From positions 403,779 through 455,575 of the forward strand of contig DF820466.1 of the NCBI GenBank assembly GCA_000739535.1: a stretch of 51,797 nt of DNA, in the 5' to 3' direction. The stretch's first letter is position 1; the number at the start of each line of letters is the position of its first letter. The notes under the pieces were generated by a model. That model did no database searches, was not told the origin of the DNA, and was given only the letters and a program-made list of their open reading frames with translations. The position numbers and the translations under genes were made by a program. Source of the stretch: Candidatus Vecturithrix granuli (GTDB lineage: Bacteria; Moduliflexota; Moduliflexia; Moduliflexales; Moduliflexaceae). Below, one piece after another: positions 24,584-32,686 of the stretch.

Positions 24584-25717
24584 TTAGTGCGAACATGAGC
24601 ACGAATGCTCATCGCAATGTTTGTGATCCTGGTGCGTATATCGGCGATACCATGGAACCAGGAGACTTTTGAGCAGTAACCCCAACAAGAAGATTGCTGC
24701 AGTAATGCTCAACCAATACGGCAGAATTTCTGCGGCACTTCCGACAATGGCCGAAGCTGGAATATTCAGCCAGATATAGAGCCTGTCAAGCAGTAATCCC
24801 AACAGGACCGAGCATATTGCAATACTTCCCAGGTAGATCGCGGTTGTGCGCTGGCGAAACATCCCATACACCACTGAAATCGTAGCGGCGTTGGTAGCAG
24901 GTCCGGCAAGCAGAAATACCAGAGCCGCTCCGGGACTCACGCCTTTCAAGATGAGCGCTGCGGCAATTGGGGTAGAAGCCGTGGCGCAAATATAAAAGGG
25001 AATGCCGATCACGAGCATGAGCAGCATGGAATGAACACCTCCATACAAGTAAGTTTTCAACAGGTTCTCCGGAATGACCACGGTAATGACTCCGGCAATG
25101 GCAACGCCAATCAGCAGCCATTTGGCGATGTCGTCTAAAATTTCTCCAAATCCATAACGTAAGCCCGCATAAAGTTTTTCTCCGAGAGTATGATGGCGGC
25201 GATGGACTTCCGGCTCGCAATTTTCCCCATTGCAGCAGCCATCAACCTTACACGTGCGATCAATTGGTGTTTCGATAGGAAGGTCCTGGTAGGATCGTCC
25301 CAGAAAATTTTCGGCGATTCCTGCTGTGATTGCGGTTAGAAATGCGGCAATCGGACGAAAAATGGTCATGATCGGATCAAGCAGCGCGTAGGTCACGGCA
25401 AGAGAATCTACCCCGGTTTCCGGTGTTGCAATTAAAAACGACATGGCTGCTCCGGTATTGGCCCCCTGTTTTTTCAACCCTGCTGCCGCTGGTACCACAC
25501 CGCACGAACATAATGGCAAAGGAATACCAATGAACGCCGCATAGATCACGGATTTTATCCGTCCTTTTCCAAGATAGCGGGTAATGGTGTGTGGAGTGAC
25601 AAAAATGTGCAGAATTCCGGCTGTCAAAAATCCCAGGCAGATATACGGTGCCATTTCTACAAAGGTTTCCCAACACGCCAGGGCGTATTGGACAAAATAG
25701 GTCAAAATCTGTTCCAT
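24584..25717 (-). CDS. heavy-metal (probably zinc) permease, YraQ/SO_0444 type
   Basis: This 377-residue membrane permease of the DUF318 group has two homologous halves: PLPLCSCGVVPAAAGLKKQG followed by an ATPETG motif in the first, and YICATASTPIAAALILKG with LAGPATNAATI in the second, with 8-10 helices. A cytoplasmic Cys/His loop (CKVDGCCNGENC, EPEVHRRHH) and a His/Cys-rich tail (HQDHKHCDEHSCSCSH) look like metal traps. The family includes arsenic and metal efflux permeases; the upstream SmtB-type regulator argues for zinc or a similar divalent ion. Start at 25717, 13 bases after the regulator stop, with GGGAG ahead; the longer frame from 25792 overlaps the regulator. Confidence 0.85.
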   Translation of the reverse strand: MEQILTYFVQYALACWETFVEMAPYICLGFLTAGILHIFVTPHTITRYLGKGRIKSVIYAAFIGIPLPLCSCGVVPAAAGLKKQGANTGAAMSFLIATPETGVDSLAVTYALLDPIMTIFRPIAAFLTAITAGIAENFLGRSYQDLPIETPIDRTCKVDGCCNGENCEPEVHRRHHTLGEKLYAGLRYGFGEILDDIAKWLLIGVAIAGVITVVIPENLLKTYLYGGVHSMLLMLVIGIPFYICATASTPIAAALILKGVSPGAALVFLLAGPATNAATISVVYGMFRQRTTAIYLGSIAICSVLLGLLLDRLYIWLNIPASAIVGSAAEILPYWLSITAAIFLLGLLLKSLLVPWYRRYTHQDHKHCDEHSCSCSH

Positions 25718-25730
25718 CAAGGTGTTCTCC

Positions 25731-26102
25731 CTAAACTTTCTCAGATAAATGAGCCACGCCCTGCGCAATAATCTGAGAGACATGCTCATCATCTAACGAG
25801 TAAAACATGTATTTTCCCTGTTTACGATACTTTACCAGACCAGATTGTTTCAGGATGCGCAATTGATGAGAAATCGCCGATTGATTCATCTTCAGCACTT
25901 CTGCCAGATCCTGCACGCACATTTCCGACGAGTATAAGGCGTAAAGAATTTTGATGCGGGTGGAGTCTCCAAAAACTTTGAAAAAATCGGCCAAATCATA
26001 CAACACTTCATCTTTCGGCATTTTTTCCATGACCTGCATAAACACGTCATGATGAATCACCTCTCTCGTCTCAGGTGTGATGGCTCTCCTCTTTTTTTCC
26101 AT
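25731..26102 (-). CDS. ArsR/SmtB-family metal-sensing repressor with an alpha-5 zinc site
   Basis: This 123-residue winged-helix repressor has recognition helix NQSAISHQLRILKQSGLV (about 73-90) and wing KYRKQGKYMFYSL. The last helix has Asp105, His107, His118 and Glu121: exactly the DxH(10)HxxE spacing of the SmtB/CzrA alpha-5 zinc site. The single Cys62 in MCVQDL matches SmtB rather than the CxC arsenic/cadmium site. It should dissociate from DNA when zinc (or cobalt) binds and so induce itself and the downstream permease. A 20-residue N-terminal extension is present. Its ribosome site is CAGGAGGAATTA. Confidence 0.92.
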   Translation of the reverse strand: MEKKRRAITPETREVIHHDVFMQVMEKMPKDEVLYDLADFFKVFGDSTRIKILYALYSSEMCVQDLAEVLKMNQSAISHQLRILKQSGLVKYRKQGKYMFYSLDDEHVSQIIAQGVAHLSEKV

Positions 26103-26133
26103 TAATTCCTCCTGACATATATCATTTGATTAC

Positions 26134-26149
26134 ATGAACATTTATTCAT
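26134..26149. promoter_or_regulatory. predicted SmtB/ArsR operator
   Basis: ATGAACATTTATTCAT is an imperfect palindrome (ATGAA...TTCAT with one more matched pair inside), the form typical of SmtB-family operators. It overlaps the -10 and transcription start of the regulator-permease promoter. Confidence 0.7.
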
Positions 26150-26175
26150 ATATTGTTATGAACTCTATTTGTCAA
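26147..26175 (-). promoter_or_regulatory. promoter of the metal-sensor/permease operon
   Basis: Minus-strand TTGACA (26175-26170), 17 bases, TATATG (26152-26147), about 45 bases before the start codon and overlapped by the operator. Confidence 0.65.
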
Positions 26176-26188
26176 GAGCGAATGATAA

Positions 26189-26221
26189 AAAAACCGGGTT
26201 TTTTGAAAAAACCCGGTTTTT
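26189..26221. terminator. palindrome of the AAACCRGGTTT family acting as bidirectional terminator (copy 3)
   Basis: A 16-base perfect stem AAAAACCGGGTTTTTT with one loop base ends in T-runs on both strands. It lies after the helicase gene and before the zinc-sensor promoter, and would stop read-through into the metal operon. Confidence 0.7.
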
Positions 26222-26249
26222 AAAATGTTAACTTGCTCTGTGAAAACGC

Positions 26250-29200
26250 TTACCCGCATCCCGGGCACATTCCAGCGCGCCTGTATTCACAAAGCTCACA
26301 GAAACTTTTATCGCTGGTCATTTCAAGGGGATTTTTTGTCAATTGCTGCAATGCTGTGAGCAATTGCTCTTCAAAGCGTTTGAGGGCTGACGGAGACAGA
26401 TCGATCGCTTCATACCGGCATCCGGGAAAGGTAAAAAAGAGAATACCGTTCACTTGATCGGTTTGCAGCAGGCGTGAAACCGCCAGCGCATAAATCTGCA
26501 TTTGCACGTCGTAGCCATGGCATCGAATTTCTTCCTCAATCTGTTCCGTCCCAATTTCGTTGGTCTTGTAGTCGAGAATCGTCCAGGTTTGACGCTCAGG
26601 ATCGCGGAACAGTACATCGAGAATTCCTGATATTCTCGCCTGTCCGAGGCTCAAATATAAGGGGTATTCACGATGGATTTCTATGGAATACGCCAGCAAT
26701 TGCTGCAATCCTGTGTTGACATAGCTGCTGTAGGCGTGTTGAATCGCGTCGTCCAGGTGCATTTGTTCGCGCTTCTGAGGGGAGATCTGCATGGATTCGA
26801 GTAGCCCTGCGATGGCGGCGGATCGTTCCTGAATCTCCATCTCACGATCAAAGAAGCGTTCTTCGAAGAGTTTATGAATAATGACGCCGCGCTGCGCTCC
26901 GAATTGCTGAGCCTGGTCGCGTTCTTCATCAGAAGCGGGTTCTTCGTTTAAGGCTGTCAGAAAGGGCTGGAGCAAAGTATCATTCAAATGTAAAATCTGT
27001 TGATAATAGTATTTCCGCGGACATTGAAACAGAAGGTACAGGGTGGAGGGGCTGATCTGGAAAAGAGTGATGCTCTGCGCATTGAGTGGGTGAAAATTGT
27101 GTTCTAAGATTTGGGTAATGGGTGAAGGTTCCGGGTTTTCAGAACCGACAGTATCCATCAGATGTTCTAATTCAGCCAGGCGGCGTGTTGCAGTTTTCTG
27201 AGCGTCGGATATACTGAGTGATAGCGCATCAATACTTGTGCGAACCGGGATCTCTAATTCAAAAGGCTTGTCTGACCGGGAAGTCTCATCTATAATCATC
27301 ATAGAGTGGCGCGTCAGAGCATCCTGAAGCGGGAAAATCTCGTTCAGCCAGGCCAGCCAGGAGTTCGCCGCTCCCTTTTGCCTGAACGTGCCCGACAGAA
27401 TCAGATGTTCTTTCGCGCGCGTACAGGCCACATAAAGCAAGCGTTTCATCTCCGCATCGGTTTTTTCTTCGTTCAGCCGTTTCAGATATTCTCTGAGAAC
27501 CGTTGTTTCAGGTTCAAAATTCTTTTCCGGGTGAAGCCCTTTGATTCCGGCGGCAATTTCAACCGAGTCCGGGGTACGCGCAATCGCATCAAGATACACA
27601 GATTCGCTGACGCCGTAATTAAAGGGGCGATCGAGTTCCGGGACGAACACGACCGGAAATTCAAGACCTTTGGCCGCATGAATGGTCATAAGCTGCACAA
27701 CGTTCATCCCTTCCGCGTGCATCTGAGCCTCGCCTTCGCGTTCGGCCGTTTCAATCAGTTGATCCAGATAAGTGATAAACTCGCTTAACGCTTGAAATCC
27801 TTCACGTTCAAAGTTACGCGCCAGATCAAGGAATTTTTCGATATTCGCGCTTGCCTGCCTGTCTTGCTGACCGAAGGCCAGAATGCCATATAATCCGGTA
27901 TCATCCAGGATTTGCCGCAGTAAGTGGGTAATCGGAATTTTGTTCGCCTTGCTTTTCCAGGTACTTAACAGGCGAAAAACCTCTTTGAATTGAGGCGGAT
28001 TCAGTTCAGCAGGAATCAGGTCGCTGTGGTTTGCATGAAACTGTAGTTTTTCCCACAGCGTCGCCGGAATCTTATCTGAAACCTCTGTTCTTGATTCTGT
28101 GAACCCATCTGTTGCCGCATACAGCAATTGGTCGTCGGAAAAGTTCAATAAGGGCGACCGTAAAACGCCTGCTAACGGAATATCCTGACGAGTATCGCTC
28201 AACACGCGCAGCAGATTCGTGAGATCATAAATCTCCTGCTGCTGGTAAAATCCGATTCCTCCAGCCACAATAAAAGGAATCTGAGCGGTCCGCAGCGCGT
28301 CCTCATATTCCTTTAAACGGGTACGGGTGCGCAGCAGAATCGCAAGATCGCGGAAATTACGCCGGACGTGCTGTTCCCTGGCCTCTTCGCCGGGATCCGG
28401 GGCTTGCACCAGTTCAAGAATGCGCCGGGCAATAAGCCTGGGTTCCTCATACTCATCAGCAGCGGTTTCCGCCTGAGTGCTCTGATCAACCAGCAAAAAT
28501 TCGACCGGAACAGCGTGCGTTGAATCGTCAGTATTCTTTTCCTCCCTGCGACATGCCAGAAGTTTCTGATGCGGCACATCATACGGGCGATTCGGATCAA
28601 AGGCCGGCAGAAAAAGGCGAGCAAACAGATAGTTAAAGAAAAAGATTAACTCTTTGCGGGAACGAAAGTTTTCGGCCATGATCAATTCACCGGTCAATGG
28701 CGATTGCCATTGAGGTCGATCTCCACGTTCCGGGATTTTCGGCACGGAATCAAGCAGATGATGGATGGCGTTCGTCTGCTGCAATTCCTGACGCACCGCG
28801 CTGAACACCGAAACTTCAGCCCCGCGAAACATGTAAATTGATTGCTTTTCATCCCCAACCACGCAGAATTTATGCTCCGCAAGTCCCTGCGCGCTGATCC
28901 CCAGTTTTTTGATGATCTCCCATTGCAGATGATTCGTATCCTGAAACTCATCAACCATGATGTAATCGTAACGCCGGGCGAGCAGGGTGTGCATCTCCGC
29001 GTTGTTTAACAAAGCTAAAGCGTGTTCTTGCAAGTCATCAAAATCCAACAACCGCCGCCGTGATTTTTCTTGTTGAAACAGGGGATAGACTTCAAGCAAC
29101 AGTTTCGCTAAAGCTTGCTGGATTGCAAATCCGATCTGTTCAAGCGATTCCTGAAGCTCGTACACCAGCAGATGTCTGGCATGAAGCGTCTTAAGCACGT

Positions 29201-30083
29201 CAAAGGCTTGCTTTAAGCGCACATTACGATTATCTTCCTGCCAGGCTTTGGTGACGCCGATTAAACTGCAATTTTTGCGAATCATTCCCAGAGTGGCAAT
29301 CTGTTCATTCAGCGTGGTTTGCTGTCGAAATTCCGCATCATATTCAAAGATGCTGAGGCAGCGACCGGTCAGTTTGCCGCGATCAGCCACAGGAATGACC
29401 GCCTGAATAGTTTCAATCGCTTCCTGCCAGGCCTGGCTTGTAGTGATGGTCTGGACGCCTTGCTGCAAGGTCTGTTCAACAAGCGCAGTGATGCGGTTCA
29501 AATAATTCGAAAAACTTTCCTGACTGATCTGATTCGCCCAGGGCAGACTGCGTTCGCGCGTCTCGATGAGTTGCACGAGAATATCTCTGAGTGTACGGGG
29601 GGATGACCACAAATCAGAGAGGATGCGCAGATTCGGATCCCTGGCGTCTGAACGCTGGCGCAGAAAGTCATCAACCAGGCGGATAAGATGAATGTGTTTG
29701 AGAGCCTCATCATAGACCTCAAAATTCGGGTCAACTCCGGCTTCGATGGGAAATTCGCGCAGTAATCGCTGACAAAAACCATGAATGGTTGAGATCGGAG
29801 CCACCGGGAGTTTTTCCAGCACTGCTTCCCATCGCCGCGGATCTCCGAATCCACTGGTAATCCGAACCAATACCTGCTCACGGATGCGCCCTAACATTTC
29901 ACCAGCAGCTTTTTCCGTAAACGTAATCGCTACCACCCGGCGCACCTGATAGTTGTTATTTTGCAAACACCAGAGGTAACGTTCGACTAATACGCTGGTT
30001 TTTCCTGAACCGGCTCCGGCTGTGACGGCGATATTGCGAGAAATATCACAGGCCAGTTTTTGTGAATCGGTAAATGTCAGCAT
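26250..30083 (-). CDS. AddA-like UvrD-family helicase with C-terminal nuclease
   Basis: This 1277-residue superfamily-1 helicase fused to a PD-(D/E)XK nuclease resembles AddA/RecB. Walker A is AGAGSGKT (22-29), motif Ia AITFTEKAAGEM, motif II YIMVDEFQDT, motif III GDEKQSIYMFRGA, motif V MTIHAAKGLEFPVVFVP and motif VI LLYVACTRAKEHLIL. The nuclease part has GVIIHKLFEERF, GILDVLF and ILDYKTNE. Four cysteines (FQCPRKYYYQ, then Cys1262, 1265, 1273, 1276 in CELCEYRRAGMCPGC) resemble the Fe-S staple of AddB/Cas4-type nucleases. It should process double-strand breaks. No addB or recC gene is adjacent. Start at 30083 follows GAAGGAAGAG. Confidence 0.88.
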   Translation of the reverse strand: MLTFTDSQKLACDISRNIAVTAGAGSGKTSVLVERYLWCLQNNNYQVRRVVAITFTEKAAGEMLGRIREQVLVRITSGFGDPRRWEAVLEKLPVAPISTIHGFCQRLLREFPIEAGVDPNFEVYDEALKHIHLIRLVDDFLRQRSDARDPNLRILSDLWSSPRTLRDILVQLIETRERSLPWANQISQESFSNYLNRITALVEQTLQQGVQTITTSQAWQEAIETIQAVIPVADRGKLTGRCLSIFEYDAEFRQQTTLNEQIATLGMIRKNCSLIGVTKAWQEDNRNVRLKQAFDVLKTLHARHLLVYELQESLEQIGFAIQQALAKLLLEVYPLFQQEKSRRRLLDFDDLQEHALALLNNAEMHTLLARRYDYIMVDEFQDTNHLQWEIIKKLGISAQGLAEHKFCVVGDEKQSIYMFRGAEVSVFSAVRQELQQTNAIHHLLDSVPKIPERGDRPQWQSPLTGELIMAENFRSRKELIFFFNYLFARLFLPAFDPNRPYDVPHQKLLACRREEKNTDDSTHAVPVEFLLVDQSTQAETAADEYEEPRLIARRILELVQAPDPGEEAREQHVRRNFRDLAILLRTRTRLKEYEDALRTAQIPFIVAGGIGFYQQQEIYDLTNLLRVLSDTRQDIPLAGVLRSPLLNFSDDQLLYAATDGFTESRTEVSDKIPATLWEKLQFHANHSDLIPAELNPPQFKEVFRLLSTWKSKANKIPITHLLRQILDDTGLYGILAFGQQDRQASANIEKFLDLARNFEREGFQALSEFITYLDQLIETAEREGEAQMHAEGMNVVQLMTIHAAKGLEFPVVFVPELDRPFNYGVSESVYLDAIARTPDSVEIAAGIKGLHPEKNFEPETTVLREYLKRLNEEKTDAEMKRLLYVACTRAKEHLILSGTFRQKGAANSWLAWLNEIFPLQDALTRHSMMIIDETSRSDKPFELEIPVRTSIDALSLSISDAQKTATRRLAELEHLMDTVGSENPEPSPITQILEHNFHPLNAQSITLFQISPSTLYLLFQCPRKYYYQQILHLNDTLLQPFLTALNEEPASDEERDQAQQFGAQRGVIIHKLFEERFFDREMEIQERSAAIAGLLESMQISPQKREQMHLDDAIQHAYSSYVNTGLQQLLAYSIEIHREYPLYLSLGQARISGILDVLFRDPERQTWTILDYKTNEIGTEQIEEEIRCHGYDVQMQIYALAVSRLLQTDQVNGILFFTFPGCRYEAIDLSPSALKRFEEQLLTALQQLTKNPLEMTSDKSFCELCEYRRAGMCPGCG

Positions 30084-30202
30084 AAGCTATGCTCTTCCTT
30101 CATACATTGAATAGATATAGGATTTCAGTACAGGCATCATATTGCTCATGCCGAAGGTTCAGAATCATGTCAAGGGAAAAGCTCAACATAAACGTTTAAA
30201 CC

Positions 30203-30231
30203 TTGACAAACTTCCCAATGATTCATATTTG
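30203..30231 (+). promoter_or_regulatory. candidate promoter for cdsA
   Basis: TTGACA at 30203-30208 with TATTTG after 17 bases; the -10 is weak. It is the only clear -35 between the divergent helicase gene and cdsA, where nothing else of note is seen. Confidence 0.4.
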
Positions 30232-30290
30232 ATAACAAAAGTTTTTATTAGCATTATTACAGAAAATAACAACGAGAAAGTGAGAGAGAC

Positions 30291-31106
30291 GTGCATAGAA
30301 CACGAGTCATTACAAGCATTGTCGGATTAGTAGTGTTATTGTCATTAATTGGCTGGGGCAATCCGTTGATCTTTTGGGTAGCAATCAGCAGCGCGACCGT
30401 GATTGGTCTGATCGAATTTTATAAAATCATCCAGGCGCGTGAGCTTCCGGTCTATTTTTACCCGGGGGTCTTCCTGGGCTGGTTGTTCTCTCTGGCGGCC
30501 TTAGTCTCTTCATTGTTTACCGTCTCATCTCTGACAGATTTTACCCTGACTTTAATTGTGGTAGCTATCTTTTTGTACGCCCTACTCTCGCGCCAGACCT
30601 TATCAGAGTGCATCCCGGCTTTAGCGCTCACCGTATTCGGAATTTTTTATGTCGCCTGGTTATTCAATCACCTCACATTTCTGAGAGTATTGCCTCATGG
30701 AAAACGTTTTGTGTTTTATCTGCTGTTGATTGTCTGGTCTGGCGATACCGGCGCGTATTATACCGGCTCGTTTTTCGGAAAGCATAAGTTAGCTCCCCTG
30801 ATCAGCCCCAAAAAAACCATTGAGGGTGCCTTAGGCGGAACCGCCGCCAGCCTGATCGCTTCGATTATTGCAAAATTGACCTTTTTGCCGCTGCTCTCTT
30901 ATGCCCATGCGCTTATATTGGCCTTGTTAATGGCGATCATGGCTCAATTAGGAGATCTTTGCGAATCAATGCTTAAACGCGCTGCCAATGTCAAAGATTC
31001 CGGCACCCTTCTTCCGGGTCATGGAGGTATTTTGGATCGAGTTGACGGCGTGATGTTTGCCGCGCCGGTGCTGTACTATTACGCGGTGTTATTTTTGCTG
31101 GCGTAA
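30291..31106 (+). CDS. cdsA: phosphatidate cytidylyltransferase
   Basis: This 271-residue polytopic membrane enzyme makes CDP-diacylglycerol from phosphatidate and CTP, the branch point of phospholipid synthesis. It has about eight helices and the CdsA signatures SGDTGAYYTGSFFGKHKLAP, SPKKTIEG and DSGTLLPGHGGILDRVDG. The start is a GTG at 30291 with GAGAGAG ahead. In many bacteria the order is uppS-cdsA-dxr-rseP; uppS is missing here because the helicase gene lies directly upstream on the other strand. Confidence 0.95.
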   Translation: MHRTRVITSIVGLVVLLSLIGWGNPLIFWVAISSATVIGLIEFYKIIQARELPVYFYPGVFLGWLFSLAALVSSLFTVSSLTDFTLTLIVVAIFLYALLSRQTLSECIPALALTVFGIFYVAWLFNHLTFLRVLPHGKRFVFYLLLIVWSGDTGAYYTGSFFGKHKLAPLISPKKTIEGALGGTAASLIASIIAKLTFLPLLSYAHALILALLMAIMAQLGDLCESMLKRAANVKDSGTLLPGHGGILDRVDGVMFAAPVLYYYAVLFLLA

Positions 31107-31159
31107 GCTGAATGTGGATAACGATAGATTTCCTGATATGAGTAATTTCGTTTGAATTC

Positions 31160-31222
31160 TCTCGCAAAGCCCGCAAAGCTCGCAAGGGATTCATTTTCAA
31201 GAGCTTTGCGGGCTTTGCGAGA
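31160..31222. repeat. 22-base perfect inverted repeat between cdsA and dxr
   Basis: The arms at 31160-31181 and 31201-31222 are perfectly complementary (core CGCAAAGCCCGCAAAGC) with a 19-base loop. It ends 18 bases before the dxr start and could attenuate or insulate dxr. It is a separate family from the other palindromes here. Confidence 0.8.
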
Positions 31223-31240
31223 AACTGAAAAAAATTATTC

Positions 31241-32416
31241 ATGATGACTCAAATGAAGAAAAAAATTGCTGTGTTAGGTTCCAGCGGTTCTATCGGCGTC
31301 AATACGCTCAATGTTGTCGCGCAGTTTCCTGAACGGTTTGAGGTGATCGGCCTGGCAGTTCAACGCAATATTACCCTGTTGGAACAACAAATTCGTCAAT
31401 TTCACCCGCAAATAGCGTCTGTGGCCGATGAAGCTCTCGCCGCAGAACTCCGTAAACGCTGCGCGGATTTGAAAGTTGAAATTCTGGCAGGCGAATCCGG
31501 AGCCATCCAGGTGGCAACTCATGCTGACATGGATATGGTGATCTCAGCGATTGTCGGCTTTTCCGGATTAATTCCGACTTATCGGGCGGTGCTGGCGCAT
31601 AAAGAGATTGCTTTAGCAAACAAAGAAACTCTTGTGGCAGCCGGCGCCTTAATCATGCCTGAAATCGCCAGACAACAAGGGACATTACTGCCTGTAGATA
31701 GCGAGCATCACGCAATTTTCCAATGCTTGCAAGGCCATCGGCGCGAAGATGTGCATAAAATTTTGTTGACAGCTTCCGGCGGACCGTTTCGACAGTTTAC
31801 CCGGGAGCAATTGCAATCTGTCACTGTGCAGCATGCGTTGCGGCATCCGAATTGGGCGATGGGTAAGAAAATTACCATTGATTCCGCCACCTTGATGAAT
31901 AAAGGTCTGGAAGTGATTGAGGCGCACTGGCTGTTCGACATTGCCTTTTCTGAGATTCAAGTCGTGGTGCATCCACAAAGCGTCATTCATTCGATGGTGG
32001 AATATGTGGACGGATCGATAATTGCGGAACTGGGTGCGCCGGATATGCGCATCCCCATCGCGTATGCGTTATCTTATCCTGAGCAAATGGCAATTGACGC
32101 GCCGCGCTTAGATTTTACGACCTTAAAAGCCTTGACCTTTGAAGAGCCTGATCTACAAAAATTTCCCTGTTTGCATTATGCGTACCAGGCCGGAGAAATC
32201 GGAGCAACCATGCCAACGGTGTTAAATGCGGCGAATGAGATTGCGGTAGAGGCATTTCTCCAGAAACAAATCGGTTTTGTGGATATTGCTGCCCTGATTT
32301 TACAAGTGATGGACGCCCATGTGGTCAGACCCTTGATCACAATTGAGGATGTGGTTGAGGCCGATCACTGGGCCCGAGAAAAATCAAAATCCTTATTGAC
32401 AACCATGAAAAAGTAG
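31241..32416 (+). CDS. dxr: 1-deoxy-D-xylulose 5-phosphate reductoisomerase
   Basis: This 391-residue enzyme catalyses the first committed MEP-pathway step, NADPH-dependent conversion of DXP to 2-C-methyl-D-erythritol 4-phosphate. N-terminal NADPH loop AVLGSSGSIGVNTL (10-23), ANKETLVAAGALI, metal site LPVDSEHHAIFQCL, ASGGPFR, flexible-loop HPNWAMGKKITIDSATLMNKG. Two starts are possible, ATG 31241 and ATG 31253 (MKKKIAVLG); neither has a good ribosome site, so the upstream hairpin may matter. Confidence 0.95.
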   Translation: MMTQMKKKIAVLGSSGSIGVNTLNVVAQFPERFEVIGLAVQRNITLLEQQIRQFHPQIASVADEALAAELRKRCADLKVEILAGESGAIQVATHADMDMVISAIVGFSGLIPTYRAVLAHKEIALANKETLVAAGALIMPEIARQQGTLLPVDSEHHAIFQCLQGHRREDVHKILLTASGGPFRQFTREQLQSVTVQHALRHPNWAMGKKITIDSATLMNKGLEVIEAHWLFDIAFSEIQVVVHPQSVIHSMVEYVDGSIIAELGAPDMRIPIAYALSYPEQMAIDAPRLDFTTLKALTFEEPDLQKFPCLHYAYQAGEIGATMPTVLNAANEIAVEAFLQKQIGFVDIAALILQVMDAHVVRPLITIEDVVEADHWAREKSKSLLTTMKK

Positions 32417-32548
32417 TGTATTGTTTCAGGTAAAAAGATGTAACTCCAAAGATTTCTCACAGAAAAGGGTTTCTGAATATTGCCTGAAAACGAATGTTCT
32501 GCTACAGTCAATACTTCGAACAGTTTTTTGAAAATGCCACAATGACGG

Positions 32549-32587
32549 GTTATTTCGGGAAAAAGTCCTCGGAATTCCTGAAATAAC
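32549..32587 (+). terminator. hairpin with T-run after dxr
   Basis: GTTATTTC (32549-32556) pairs with GAAATAAC (32580-32587), extended inward with mismatches and followed by GGTTTTTA. It may end part of the dxr transcript; the rest of the 270-base gap (32417-32686) holds no gene. Confidence 0.4.
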
Positions 32588-32686
32588 GGTTTTTATAAAA
32601 TTTATTGATACTTACTTCAAGACAACTTGCCTCAAATTGGGAGTTGGAATCGTCAGCTTCACAATCTGAGGTGAGAATATATCACA

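Noticed and set aside
24786-25220. 144-codon minus-strand frame inside the permease gene
   Set aside because: Out of phase with the permease, Arg/Ser/His-rich shadow frame.
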